A DNA stretch of 64,000 bases from Cyanothece sp. BG0011 (GCF_003013815.1 NZ_PRLH01000185.1:1-64000), one strand, 5' to 3'. Positions 44,609 through 53,682 are shown, counted from the stretch's first letter. Numbers and translations are program-made. The notes: generated from the letters alone by a model not told the origin.

Positions 44609-45376
44609 ATGTCTGTATTAGATTTATTTAAGCTTAATGATCAAGTGGCTATTGTAACCGGTGCAGGGGCCGGAATTGGACGGGGAATCGCCGAATTATT
44701 CGCTCAAGCAGGGGCGGCGGTTGTGGTTAGCGATCTCAAAGTGGAAACCGCTCAAACCGTTGCCGATGAGATTAAAGCACAAGGGGGGAAAGCCATGGCC
44801 GTTCCTTGTGATGTCACCAATGATCAAGCCTTAGAAAACCTGGTTAACAGTACCATATCCGCTTTTGGCAAAATTACAATTTTAGTTAATAATGCCGGAG
44901 GGGGAGGCCCCAAACCCTTCGATATGCCCATGGATAACTTTATTTGGGCATACAAACTCAATGTCTTTTCCCTATTCCATCTCTGTCAACTTTGTGTTCC
45001 TCATATGGAAACGGCAGGGGGTGGCTCTATTGTGAATATTTCCTCTATGTCAGGGGACAACAAAAATAGTAAGATGGCATCCTACGGTTCCTCGAAAGCG
45101 GCTGCCAGTCATTTAACCCGCAATATCGCCTTTGATCTCGGACCGAAAAACATTCGAGTCAATGCGATCGCTCCCGGCGCAATTAAAACCGATGCTTTAG
45201 CCACTGTTTTAACCCCTGACATTGAAAAAGCCATGCTTAAACATACCCCGTTAGGGCGTTTAGGACAACCGAGCGATATTGCTTATGCTGCCCTATTTTT
45301 ATCTTCTCCTGCTGCTAGTTGGGTGAGTGGACAAGTATTAACCGTTAGTGGCGGTGGTGTTCAAGAATTAAGTTAA
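44609..45376 (+). CDS. Short-chain dehydrogenase similar to 7-alpha-hydroxysteroid dehydrogenase
   Basis: A 255-residue classical SDR. NAD(P)-binding GAGAGIGRGIA, VNNAGGGGPKPFDMPM, the catalytic S in ISSMSGDN with Y-x-x-x-K in SYGSSKAAASHLTRNIAFDLGPKN, and C-terminal PSDIAYAALFLSSPAASWVSGQVLTVSGGGVQEL. The phrases GGGGPKPFDMPM, SSKAAASH and SGQ(V/I)LTVSGGGVQEL recall E. coli HdhA strongly, so the protein belongs to that subfamily. The real substrate in a cyanobacterium is unknown; steroids are unlikely. It is followed 17 bases later by a second SDR, likely an operon. The first gene has HIP1 sites, suggesting it has been resident for long. Confidence 0.9.
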   Translation: MSVLDLFKLNDQVAIVTGAGAGIGRGIAELFAQAGAAVVVSDLKVETAQTVADEIKAQGGKAMAVPCDVTNDQALENLVNSTISAFGKITILVNNAGGGGPKPFDMPMDNFIWAYKLNVFSLFHLCQLCVPHMETAGGGSIVNISSMSGDNKNSKMASYGSSKAAASHLTRNIAFDLGPKNIRVNAIAPGAIKTDALATVLTPDIEKAMLKHTPLGRLGQPSDIAYAALFLSSPAASWVSGQVLTVSGGGVQELS

Positions 45377-45393
45377 GGGAAGGAACAACAGTT

Positions 45394-46191
45394 ATGTCTA
45401 ATTTTGACGCATTTCACGACTTTAGAATGAATAATCACGTTGCGATCGTCACAGGTGGCGCGCAAAATATCGGTGAAGCGATCGCCCGTACCTTTTCGGG
45501 AGCCGGAGCGAAAGTCATGATCGCTGGTCGCAATGGGGAGAAAGCCCAAAAAACCGCAGCAGCGATTCAGGCAGCAACGGGGAACGAAGTCCTGGGAATT
45601 AGCTGTGATGTCACCGTAGAAGCCGATATTCAGCGATGTGTTCAGGAAACGGTCAAAGCGTTTGGCGGAATTAGTACCCTTGTCAATAACGTTGGTTGGG
45701 GAAAAGCTTATGATGATCCCTTAGCAGTCTCAGAGGAAGAGATGATCCAAAGCTATAAACTCAACACCTTGTCAGCGATGCGGATGACGGCTGCTTGTCG
45801 TCCCTATTTGCTGAAAGCGGAGAACGCAACTATCACCAATTCTGGCTCGTTGGTGGGTGTTTTACCGGCTTTCGATTTTATCGCTTATTCGGCGGCCAAA
45901 GCGGCTCTTAATCATCTGATGCTAGGATTAGCCCACTATTTCGCTAAGCAGGTAAGAATTAATACGGTGTTAATTGGCACAGTGATCACAGAAAACTATG
46001 CAGCCGCCGGTCTTGATGAAAAGGCCCAGTATGCTTTAGCTCACCCTGATAATTTAACCGGTCGCGCTGGTAAACCCCAAGATATTGCCAATGCTTTTCT
46101 CTGGTTAGCCTCTCCTGCTGGTTCATGGATCAGTGGTCAAACCTTACAAGTGTCTGGGGGTGGTAAGCGAGTTCGCCTCAAACCTGAATAA
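45394..46191 (+). CDS. Second short-chain dehydrogenase/reductase
   Basis: A 265-residue SDR. Cofactor motif TGGAQNIGEAIA, then VNNVGWGKAY, the catalytic S in TNSGSLVGVLPAF and Y-x-x-x-K in AYSAAKAALNHLM, and C-terminal KPQDIANAFLWLASPAGSWISGQTLQVSGGG. It lies 17 bases after the first SDR on the same strand, and both probably act in one pathway, for example a two-step oxidation and reduction at one substrate. The substrate is unknown. The 3' end overlaps the start of an open frame of uncertain nature at 46133-46477. Confidence 0.88.
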   Translation: MSNFDAFHDFRMNNHVAIVTGGAQNIGEAIARTFSGAGAKVMIAGRNGEKAQKTAAAIQAATGNEVLGISCDVTVEADIQRCVQETVKAFGGISTLVNNVGWGKAYDDPLAVSEEEMIQSYKLNTLSAMRMTAACRPYLLKAENATITNSGSLVGVLPAFDFIAYSAAKAALNHLMLGLAHYFAKQVRINTVLIGTVITENYAAAGLDEKAQYALAHPDNLTGRAGKPQDIANAFLWLASPAGSWISGQTLQVSGGGKRVRLKPE

Positions 46192-46477
46192 TTCTGATTA
46201 TGTCATATTTTCTGGGGAAAAGTCGCTATTGCCTCGCCCTAGTCTCAATTTTGGCCATGACTTTCTCAAAGGAACAATTACTTGGCCAGAATTTTATATT
46301 GAGCCAGGAATCGGGGGAATTACCCAGATAAAGGACGCTGCTTGGTCAGTTTCACGCAATTGGTTTCTGTTAGGGGTGGGTTCAATCGCTTTTCCGGGTG
46401 AGGGGATTAAAAAAGCTGTTAGTCATGATACTCATCCTTGGATAACGTTGCAATTTTCTCTATTTTTAGGATTTTAA
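46192..46477 (+). pseudogene. Probable remnant of an outer-membrane beta-barrel protein
   Basis: After the SDR stop, one frame reads open to 46477 and encodes GHDFLKGTITWPEFYIEPGIGG, SVSRNWFLLGVGSIAFPGEG and a C-terminal WITLQFSLFLGF. Alternating hydrophobics with a terminal Phe is the pattern of beta-barrel proteins. No start follows the SDR gene, so it looks like the last third of a gene whose front is lost. In another frame a 43-codon open frame from ATG 46200 begins MSYFLGKSRYCLALVSILAM, signal-peptide-like. I cannot decide between remnant and chance. Confidence 0.35.
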
Positions 46478-46557
46478 TTGACTTAATTTGAGCAAGATTT
46501 TAATTTTAACTTTTTCTCTGTTTTTGTAGTTTAAACTCACTTAATTAATCAAAGAAA

Positions 46558-47169
46558 ATGGAAGACGAATCGATTATTTTTACAATGTTTTTTTTGGCAT
46601 TAGGACCGATTAAGATTATCCCTGCTTTTGTAAGATTAACTCAACAAGCGGAGCTTAAATTGAAACGAGAAATCGCCCTTAAATCTGCTCTGTTAGCCAC
46701 TGCGATCGCCCTAATTTTAACGTTAGTGGGTCGAGAAATGTTAGGTAAATATGGGATTAGTCAAAATGCGGTGCAAATAGCAGGGGGTCTCATTTTATTA
46801 TTATCCGCCTTAAACGTTATTTTTCCCCCCGTACAATCTTTTCCTCCTCAACAGACAAAACCAAGCACTAACCAACTAATTCTCAATCTAGCAGCTCCCA
46901 TTATTATTCCCCCCTTTGGGACTGCGATTATTCTTCTGTTTGCAATGGTTGCTCCTCAAGTTGCTGGCCTGAATTTTATCATTATTAAATCTTTAATCAC
47001 GATTATGGTCTTAGATTTTGTAGCCATGTTTTTTGCTGATAAAATCATGAAATTACCCGGATTTATGCAAATCTTACAACTGTTAGGCTCTGTTTTAACC
47101 TTTATGCAGGTTGCCTTAGGGTTTGAACTTATTTTAGATTCATTAACGAGATTAGGATTATTTAATTAA
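46558..47169 (+). CDS. MarC family integral membrane protein
   Basis: A 203-residue inner-membrane protein of the MarC/UPF0056 family with about six helices (FTMFFLALGPIKIIPAFVRL, SALLATAIALILTLVG, NAVQIAGGLILLLSALNVI, LAAPIIIPPFGTAIILLFAMV, IIKSLITIMVLDFVAMFFA, LLGSVLTFMQVALGFELIL). Family traits are the first-helix GPIKIIP and the NLAAPIIIPPFGTAI stretch, which parallels LAIPLLAGPG in others. The function is unknown despite the MarC name. It is 366 bases from the second SDR stop; the stretch between holds the barrel-like remnant. Confidence 0.85.
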   Translation: MEDESIIFTMFFLALGPIKIIPAFVRLTQQAELKLKREIALKSALLATAIALILTLVGREMLGKYGISQNAVQIAGGLILLLSALNVIFPPVQSFPPQQTKPSTNQLILNLAAPIIIPPFGTAIILLFAMVAPQVAGLNFIIIKSLITIMVLDFVAMFFADKIMKLPGFMQILQLLGSVLTFMQVALGFELILDSLTRLGLFN

Positions 47170-47260
47170 TTGAAGGAGATAATGACAATGATGAAGCGTA
47201 AAGTTTGGTTATTTGGCGGTTTAAACCTATAGTGCTACACACTGGGGAATGGGTAAGGAT

Positions 47261-47296
47261 TCTCCCCCTCACAAAAAGGGGAGTTAGAGGGGGTGG
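47261..47296. repeat. C-rich/G-rich hairpin
   Basis: TCTCCCCCTCACAAAAAGG and the following GGGAGTTAGAGGGGGTGG form an imperfect palindrome in the 215-base gap between marC and the convergent ABC permease. Third member of the repeat seen at 2935 and 27762. An upstream ATG ATG AAG reading MKRKVWLFGGLNL then stop (47191-47232) is too short to call. Confidence 0.6.
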
Positions 47297-47384
47297 CAAT
47301 GATAGGCTGTCAAAGGGTTTCAGGATTGGAAAATTTAAAAAGTTTTTGATAAAAGTTTGTTTTAGTTCGGATGAGATAATTTGA

Positions 47385-48605
47385 TTAAACAGAACTTCTT
47401 AAGGCAACAATCGGGTCAAGTTTGGCCGCTTTTTGAGCAGGAATCACCCCAAACCCTAGACCAATCCCGCTAGAAACTGCTAAGGAAACAATAATAGAAA
47501 CAGAAGAAATAGTAGTAGATAAAGGAGAAATAACACCCACAATTGTCACTAAACCCACTCCTGTTAAAATACCAATGATTCCCCCAGAAACCGAAATAAT
47601 AACCGCTTCAATTAAAAACTGCCCTAAAATATCACTTTGACTGGCTCCTAACGCTTTTCTTAAACCAATTTCTGAGGTTCTTTCACTCACCGAAACTAAC
47701 ATAATATTCATGACCCCAATTCCCCCAACAATAAGAGAAATTCCTGCTAAAAATGTCAACATAACCGTTAATCCGGTGGCAATACTGCCCACAATCTCTA
47801 ACATTTGTTTTGAGGTTTCGACCCCGAAGTCATCCTCATTGGTTATTTGATGTCTTAATCTCAATAAGTTTTCAATTTGAAATTGAGCCGCCGAAACACT
47901 ATCAACATCCTCTGCTTCTACATTAATCCAACTGACTTGTAAGCCATAAGGAGAGGTGTTACCCACAATTTGATTGGCCATAGTGGTCAGAGGAATTAAC
48001 ACCGTTTCATCTAAATTTGTCCCAACTAAAGACCCTTTCGGCGACATGACTCCTATAATTTCAAAAGAAATATTGTTAATTCTAATGGATTCACCAATGG
48101 GATCGCTAAGTTTAAAAAAACGCTCAACAATATCCTGTCCAATAACAGCAACTCGTTTATTTCGTTGCATATCAATCTGATTAATAAACCGCCCTTTTTG
48201 CACTGGAAAACTTCTAACTTTGGGATAGTTTGGCGTTGTTCCAATTAGTAAAGCACTGGTATTTTCGCTTTTATAATTAATTAATTGTCGTTGATTTCTT
48301 TCAGGGGCAACGGCGGTGACAGTGGGAACTTGTTCGGCGATCGCTTGTGCATCTTCCCAGACTAAGGTTTTCGGTATATCCAAAGTAGCACGACGGGCTT
48401 TACGGGTTCCTGGCACCACAAATAGGACTTTAGGACCTAATTCATTTAACTGTTCAGTGGCCAGGTTTTCGGCCCCTTGACCAATCCCAATGGTAGCAAC
48501 CACTGACGCATTACCAATAATCATCCCTAACATGGTCAAGCTAGTGCGTAATTTATTGGCAGCTAACATAGAGGTTGCCATTTTAACACTGTCTAAAAAA
48601 TTCAT
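47385..48605 (-). CDS. ABC transporter permease (MacB/FtsX type)
   Basis: A 406-residue permease. One N-terminal helix (LRTSLTMLGMIIGNASVVATIGIG), a large periplasmic MacB core domain (about 45-270), then three helices at about 285-310, 330-355 and 370-392 (VMLTFLAGISLIVGGIGVMNIMLVSV, ERTSEIGLRKALGA typical of the FtsX signature). The MacB core is seen at LATEQLNELGPKVLFVVPG. No ATP-binding domain is present, unlike in E. coli MacB. The membrane-fusion protein gene lies 12 bases upstream on the same strand. The ATPase is not in the window, so it must be encoded elsewhere, as seen with some DevBC-like exporters in cyanobacteria. Confidence 0.9.
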   Translation of the reverse strand: MNFLDSVKMATSMLAANKLRTSLTMLGMIIGNASVVATIGIGQGAENLATEQLNELGPKVLFVVPGTRKARRATLDIPKTLVWEDAQAIAEQVPTVTAVAPERNQRQLINYKSENTSALLIGTTPNYPKVRSFPVQKGRFINQIDMQRNKRVAVIGQDIVERFFKLSDPIGESIRINNISFEIIGVMSPKGSLVGTNLDETVLIPLTTMANQIVGNTSPYGLQVSWINVEAEDVDSVSAAQFQIENLLRLRHQITNEDDFGVETSKQMLEIVGSIATGLTVMLTFLAGISLIVGGIGVMNIMLVSVSERTSEIGLRKALGASQSDILGQFLIEAVIISVSGGIIGILTGVGLVTIVGVISPLSTTISSVSIIVSLAVSSGIGLGFGVIPAQKAAKLDPIVALRSSV

Positions 48606-48617
48606 GAGCCTTATTAA

Positions 48618-50087
48618 TTAAAAGAGTGATTTCTGTTTTTCTTCTTCGGGTAAATCAATAAATACCCTTTCTCCGGTGTTTAAACCGGAAAGAATCTGGG
48701 TTTTTTCATCTAACACTTGACCGATGGTAACGGGTTTAAATTTGGGTTTCTCGTTTTCATCGGCCACCATCACCCCGGTTTTGCCATTTTTGGTAACAAT
48801 AGCAACGGTGGGAACCACTAAAGCGTCTTTAACTTCTTCTCCTAAAAAGTTCACATCCACGTTCATCCGTGATAACAATTGATCCCGTCCTGTCACTAAC
48901 CCGATGGTCACTTCAAATGAGGTCACATTGTCCTGTACAACGGCTTCTGGAGCGATTAACACCACTTGTCCTTTAAAAACTTCATTAGGGAAAGCATCGG
49001 CCTTAATCATCACCGGTTGTCCTTGTTTAATCAGGGCGATATCCACTTCTGGCACTTTCGCCACCACTTTTAACCCTCGCGCTATGGCTAAAATTGAACT
49101 GGAGGTGGCCGAGGCGGTACTAGAGGCAGAGGTAGTCGGGGTAACAAATGCCCCCGGATCAGCATATTTTTGGGTGACAATGCCGTCAAAGGGAGCGCGA
49201 ATGGCGGTATCTTGGAATTGAATGACCACTTGTTCAAGTTGGGCTTTGGCCGCCTCAGCCGCAGCTTCTAGGCGGGCTATTTCGGTTTTAGCGGTTCTTT
49301 TGCGTTCTTCGAGTTGAATTTGTGCTTCAGCCACGGATGCTTGCGCTTGTACGACTTCTTGCTTCAACTGCTCAATTTCTGGCTTTGTTGTCTGATTAGC
49401 CTGTTCTAGCCTGGTTTGAAGCTCCACAAGACTGGCTTGAGCATTATTATAATTATTCAGCAGTTCATCAAATCGGTCTTGAGTGATGGCCCCTTCTCTG
49501 AGTAATTCTTCGTTCCGTTTCACACGGGAAGCAGCTAACTGAACACTGGACTGGGCTGATACGATTTGCGCTTTAATTTGGTCGATATCTTTAGGAATTC
49601 TCTCACTGGCTCGTTCTAGGTTGGCTTTGGCCTGTTCTAGTTGGGTCTGGGCTTGAACGTAACGGGTTTGAGCCTGTTGAACTTCACTGGGAATACGGAC
49701 TTTAGCTGCGTCTAGTTCGGCCAAAGCTTGATTATAATTGGCTTCGGCATATTTTCCTTCGGCTTTAACTTCTGTATGTTCCATCAGGGCTAAAATTTGC
49801 CCTTCTTTAACTTTCATTCCCTGTTCCACTCGCAACTGTACCAACCGCCCTGGATTTTTGGGGCTAATATTGACGCTTTCGATGGGTTCGACGACTCCAC
49901 TGGCTTCGATGTCTACGGCGAGGCTTTCCCGTTGAGCCACCACGGTCATTTTCTCTAGTTTACTCTCGGAAACGGGAGTTTGAGCCATTTTATAGGTTAA
50001 TCCCCCAACCAACAGTAGTCCACCTGTCATAATGGCTAAAATCCACGGAAGAGGACGATTTAATTTATTAGGCGCAGGAATTTCCAT
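48618..50087 (-). CDS. Membrane fusion protein (HlyD/DevB-type periplasmic adaptor)
   Basis: A 489-residue adaptor from ATG 50087 (MEIPAPNKLNRPLPWILAIMTG). Signal anchor at about 17-37; biotinyl-lipoyl-like half (SVNISPKNPGRLVQLRVEQGMKVKEGQILALMEHTEVKA), a long alpha-helical hairpin at about 110-260 with many Gln, Ala and Glu residues (coiled coil), then AAIRAPFDGIVTQKYADPGAFVTP and a beta barrel. It bridges the inner-membrane permease to an outer-membrane channel. The permease gene follows directly. A longer open frame from 50162 adds 25 residues before the real anchor. Substrate unknown; the architecture resembles the DevB and MacA group. Confidence 0.9.
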   Translation of the reverse strand: MEIPAPNKLNRPLPWILAIMTGGLLLVGGLTYKMAQTPVSESKLEKMTVVAQRESLAVDIEASGVVEPIESVNISPKNPGRLVQLRVEQGMKVKEGQILALMEHTEVKAEGKYAEANYNQALAELDAAKVRIPSEVQQAQTRYVQAQTQLEQAKANLERASERIPKDIDQIKAQIVSAQSSVQLAASRVKRNEELLREGAITQDRFDELLNNYNNAQASLVELQTRLEQANQTTKPEIEQLKQEVVQAQASVAEAQIQLEERKRTAKTEIARLEAAAEAAKAQLEQVVIQFQDTAIRAPFDGIVTQKYADPGAFVTPTTSASSTASATSSSILAIARGLKVVAKVPEVDIALIKQGQPVMIKADAFPNEVFKGQVVLIAPEAVVQDNVTSFEVTIGLVTGRDQLLSRMNVDVNFLGEEVKDALVVPTVAIVTKNGKTGVMVADENEKPKFKPVTIGQVLDEKTQILSGLNTGERVFIDLPEEEKQKSLF

Positions 50088-50590
50088 AAAATTATTTTTT
50101 TTAAGAGATGCAACAAAATGAAAATTTATTTTATCTATACTAGCGTTTCTGGCCTCAGACACCTATTTTGATGGGGTTATTCTCAAAGAACTAAGTTTAG
50201 CCAGATGGCCTACCACGGTGTTGTATGGTTGAGCAAGAGATTGTACAGAGCCTTCATTGATTGATGTAAAGTGTTTTGTTGGTTTAAGTCCTGCGATCGC
50301 TTTTTTACGTCGTATTTATTTTCTATCTTAGTTTCATTTTCTCATAATCCCATCTAATTTTTGTTAAATCTTATTGACTAAATTCCCCTAACTGTAATCA
50401 AGAAACAACTAGTAAAGCCATCGCGCTTAAAATTAATTATTTCTTTAGCTATATCTTATCCAATTTTTAACAATATTTAAGTAAAATTTTGACAATCAAA
50501 TAATTTTTCAGATTAAGTTTCATCGTTATAAGGTTTGATAACCACTAAATCGTTTTGTAGCTTGATATTTATTCATAGGAGTGAGTGTTT
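50088..50590. other. Long intergenic region between the adaptor and a PEP-CTERM gene
   Basis: About 500 bases without a convincing gene on either strand. It contains one HIP1 octamer near 50297 and AT-rich stretches typical of promoters. An AGGAGTGAG box near 50577-50585 lies just before the PEP-CTERM start. I see no RNA gene or repeat. Confidence 0.6.
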
Positions 50591-51442
50591 ATGAAGATTC
50601 AACACTTAGGCAAGGCAGTCATTTTTGTCGGGATGCTTATAGGGAATACCCCTGTCCAAGCTGCCACTGTTTTTAGCGGGGCTGGTGACGCTGCGGCCGT
50701 TGCTTTTGAACAGATGAAAGAAGCAATTGGGGGTGCAGATAATACTTTAGCCCTAGGACCTCAAGAAGGTGGATTTCGCACGATTAACTGGGATGGAGTT
50801 CCCGTTAATGGAACAGTAGGCATTCCTGAAGATTTGTTTTTGGGGCGCGGCGCACTGTACGATGAGATTTACTTTGTCAGTGACGATGGCTTTGAGAGCG
50901 TAAACCCAAGTGTCGCTGGTCAGTTTCCTGCATTTAGTCCCCCTGTTACTTTTGCCCATATTGGCGAAGGAAATAATCAAAATGAAATCGAACAAAGTTT
51001 TACCTTGGCTGGTACTTTTACTACAGCAGCAACGCGGGGATTTGGGGCAATTTTCCTCGATGTTGAACTCCCCGAAACAAGCAGCATTGAATACTTTAGC
51101 GGCTCAAAGAGTTTGGGGAAATTCTTTGTGGAGCCATCTGCTAGTGGCGAACCGTCTTTTTTAGGGGTACTTTTTGACAAGCCGATGGTAACCAGTGTAG
51201 AACTAATCTTAGGTAACGGTTCTATTTTCGATATAAACGGAGAAATACCAGTCTTAACTCCAATTGTTGATTTCATACCTGGACAAGTAGATGACCCTAT
51301 GAATGGGGTAGATTTGGTGGTAACTGATGATTTTCTGTTTGCTGAACCCGAAACAGTCCCTGAACCTTCCTCTATAGTCGGGTTGCTAGTGGTAATTTTG
51401 CCTGTTTTAAGGGGTTGTTCAAAAAAAGGGTTTTTTAGGTAA
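50591..51442 (+). CDS. PEP-CTERM sorting domain protein (third)
   Basis: A 283-residue exported protein. A signal peptide is visible (MKIQHLGKAVIFVGMLIGNTPVQAA). The central part is beta-rich with glycine-rich segments (GAGDAAAVAFEQMKEAIGGADN, GFRTINWDGVPVNGTVG). It ends with VPEPSSIVGLLVVILPVL and CSKKGFF, the PEP-CTERM motif for exosortase processing. ATG 50591 follows an AGGAG box by about 9 bases; GTG 50585 adds two codons. The sequence resembles exported proteins with AEPET linker, otherwise unrecognised. Downstream is a sulfotransferase-like gene, a frequent companion of surface glycan or exported protein modification; that is weak evidence for a cell-surface role. Confidence 0.85.
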   Translation: MKIQHLGKAVIFVGMLIGNTPVQAATVFSGAGDAAAVAFEQMKEAIGGADNTLALGPQEGGFRTINWDGVPVNGTVGIPEDLFLGRGALYDEIYFVSDDGFESVNPSVAGQFPAFSPPVTFAHIGEGNNQNEIEQSFTLAGTFTTAATRGFGAIFLDVELPETSSIEYFSGSKSLGKFFVEPSASGEPSFLGVLFDKPMVTSVELILGNGSIFDINGEIPVLTPIVDFIPGQVDDPMNGVDLVVTDDFLFAEPETVPEPSSIVGLLVVILPVLRGCSKKGFFR

Positions 51443-51596
51443 CATTTTGATGAGGAAACCCTATTATGAAATAAGACAACGTTATTCATGGTAAAGTTGG
51501 GAATAAGTTAATTTCTGCATTTGATAACCTCATCGAAACTTAGCTTCACAACAACTGCTATCTTACTACATCTGATATCTTGCTACATTTTTTGTG

Positions 51597-52466
51597 ATGA
51601 ATACTACTATCCTTTTTGAACATGTTCCCAAGACTGCAGGTTCAACTTTTCAGAAAATATTGTATAGCCACTATTCTTCTGACCGCATTTTTAAGGTTTA
51701 TCCAAATGCTTCTGGGAAAAATGGTAAAAAATATATTGAAGAGTTCCAAAATAAGTCTTCTGAAGAAAGGGGAAGCTTTGACCTAATTTTAGGTCATGGA
51801 GCATTCGAGGCTTATGAATATGTAGTTGGAAATTGTATTTGTATAACTATTTTGCGAAATCCCATAGAACGAGTGATTTCCCATTACTATTATGTGCGCA
51901 GTACACCAACAAATAAAGACTTTGAGAAAGCAAAAGATATGGATTTGTGTGAGTACGCAATCAGTCTTAAGGAGTTGAAAAATACTTATACACGTAGATT
52001 TTCTCAACTAACACATGATGAAATGAATAAGAACCCTGAGCAAGCACTTTTCTTAGCAAAACAAAACTTGAAAAAATACTTTTCAGTGATCGGTTTAACT
52101 GAACGCTTCGATGAAACAATTCTATTAGTTATGCGCAAGTTAGAGTGGAACCGACTTCCTTTTTATCTCAGTGCAAACGTGACAAGCAATCGACTAAAGC
52201 AAAATGATATACCCGAAGATCAACTTCAGGTGATTCAAGAAATTAATAAACTCGATATTGATCTTTATAATTGTGTATCACAGTGGTTCCAAGAGACAAT
52301 AGAGGCAGAAGGAGTTACTTTCTCAAATGACTTGAAGTATTTTGTCCGAATGAATAAGTACTATCAGGCGTATAAAAATATACTATCTTGGAATAATAAT
52401 ATACTGTCAAAGTCAAAGTCGAAATTGAAGAAAAGTTATTACTCACTTTCAAGAAAATTCAAGTAA
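51597..52466 (+). CDS. Sulfotransferase family protein
   Basis: A 289-residue sulfotransferase-2 family member (PF03567) from ATG 51597. The 5'-phosphosulfate-binding loop is FEHVPKTAGSTFQ near the N-terminus; the 3'-phosphate-binding segment is ITILRNPIERVISHYYYVRS in the middle. The C-terminal basic residues (KSKSKLKKSYYSLSRKFK) may bind polysaccharide. It transfers sulfate from PAPS to a sugar, possibly of an extracellular glycan. It is AT-rich compared with neighbours and no HIP1 octamer was found from 50305 to 53325, so it may be acquired. Upstream 51559-51588 has two near-identical TATCTT(A/G)CTACAT repeats. Confidence 0.82.
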   Translation: MNTTILFEHVPKTAGSTFQKILYSHYSSDRIFKVYPNASGKNGKKYIEEFQNKSSEERGSFDLILGHGAFEAYEYVVGNCICITILRNPIERVISHYYYVRSTPTNKDFEKAKDMDLCEYAISLKELKNTYTRRFSQLTHDEMNKNPEQALFLAKQNLKKYFSVIGLTERFDETILLVMRKLEWNRLPFYLSANVTSNRLKQNDIPEDQLQVIQEINKLDIDLYNCVSQWFQETIEAEGVTFSNDLKYFVRMNKYYQAYKNILSWNNNILSKSKSKLKKSYYSLSRKFK

Positions 52467-52605
52467 TAATGATTCTTGTTTTAAAATTTAATTGATTTTT
52501 TCAGAGTAGCGATTGCTATCTCATAGTGGTGATTGCTTCTCCCTCTTAGCTATTTAAAAGAGTAAATTAGATAAAAACTGACCCTTAATTTCTAAAGTGG
52601 ATAAA

Positions 52606-53493
52606 ATGAGGGAGATCACGCTATCGGAATTTATCATGATTTTACAAGATGATCGAGATTATCAAATTTTGTTCCTCAGTAGCTTTCTTGGGTTAGGGAT
52701 TATTACCCGTGATTGGTCGTTAAAACCTGAGTTAATTATTGTCGTTATTATGAGTTGTTTATTGACGCAATTATTGTTAACGTCTTGGGTTTATTTTTTC
52801 AAACAAAAACAGAAAATTAGGTTTAATTTATCTGTCATTAATCCTTTATTTATCACTTCTTGGCGCAGTGCCTTAATTACGGCTTTAGGGTTATGTTTAT
52901 TGTTACGGGCTAATCACCCTACTACTATGATTATAGCAGGTAGTTTGGCCATTGGGAGTAAATTCGTTTTTCGTGTCAATAACAAACATTTTTTTAATCC
53001 TGCTAATTTTGGCATTATTGCAGCGTTAACCTTGACTCAAGATGCTTGGGTATCCCCTGGACAATGGGGTAATGATCTTTGGTATTTGCTACTATTTCTA
53101 GGGGCTGGTGCTATGATTTTAAAACGGGTTGGTCGTTGGGATACTTCAGCAATATTTTTAGGATTTTATACCCTCTTAGAAACCATCCGTAATCTCTGGT
53201 TAGGTTGGAGTTGGGATGTTTTAAGTCATCATTTGATGACAGGGAGTTTATTATTATTTGCTCTGTTTATGTTAACTGATCCCCGTTCTATTCCTAATCA
53301 TTATTTTAGTCGTAGAATTTGGGCGATCGCTATTGCCACTGTCACATTTATGATTCAATATTCTCTCTATCTACCAACGGCTATTTTTTGGGCGTTATTT
53401 TTCCTGTCTCCTTTAACGATTATCCTCGATTATTGCTGGTATTCCCCGCAATTTAACTGGAAAGTGTCTTTGAAAACTCTACAACTCCCATAA
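52606..53493 (+). CDS. RnfD/NqrB-like membrane protein
   Basis: A 295-residue inner-membrane protein of the NQR2/RnfD/RnfE family from ATG 52606 (MREITLSEFIMILQDDRDYQILFL); GTG 52597 would add three codons. About nine hydrophobic helices. The conserved phrases are HFFNPANFGIIAALTL, in the motif N-P-x-x-F, and FMLTDPRSIPNHYFSR (LTDP with the FMN-accepting Thr region). In Rnf/Nqr complexes this subunit carries covalent FMN and participates in ion pumping. No other rnf gene is nearby, so it functions alone or with a partner elsewhere; several cyanobacteria carry such orphan RnfD-like proteins. Direction agrees with a monocistronic gene. Confidence 0.83.
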   Translation: MREITLSEFIMILQDDRDYQILFLSSFLGLGIITRDWSLKPELIIVVIMSCLLTQLLLTSWVYFFKQKQKIRFNLSVINPLFITSWRSALITALGLCLLLRANHPTTMIIAGSLAIGSKFVFRVNNKHFFNPANFGIIAALTLTQDAWVSPGQWGNDLWYLLLFLGAGAMILKRVGRWDTSAIFLGFYTLLETIRNLWLGWSWDVLSHHLMTGSLLLFALFMLTDPRSIPNHYFSRRIWAIAIATVTFMIQYSLYLPTAIFWALFFLSPLTIILDYCWYSPQFNWKVSLKTLQLP

Positions 53494-53633
53494 CTTTTAA
53501 TCCCTTTCTTAAGGTATTTTAGATATTTGAAGCAGTTATGTACGGTTAAGTACAGACAAATTGGATTTTAATTCGTTAAGTTAATTGTCGATAGATTCAC
53601 TACCAAAATGAGTGAATTAAGGTTAGGGAACAG

Positions 53634-53682
53634 AAAGTCTTAATCCTTAATTGTTAGTCGAGAAAGGATTAGGACTTTTTTT
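53634..53682 (+). terminator. Strong intrinsic terminator
   Basis: Stem AAAGTCTTAATCCTT and AAGGATTAGGACTTT (one mismatch or G-U) with a 15-base loop and a run of T. It stands 140 bases after the rnfD-like gene, leaving room for a small transcript or a long 3' UTR. The stretch 53494-53832 otherwise holds nothing that I recognise. Confidence 0.75.
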
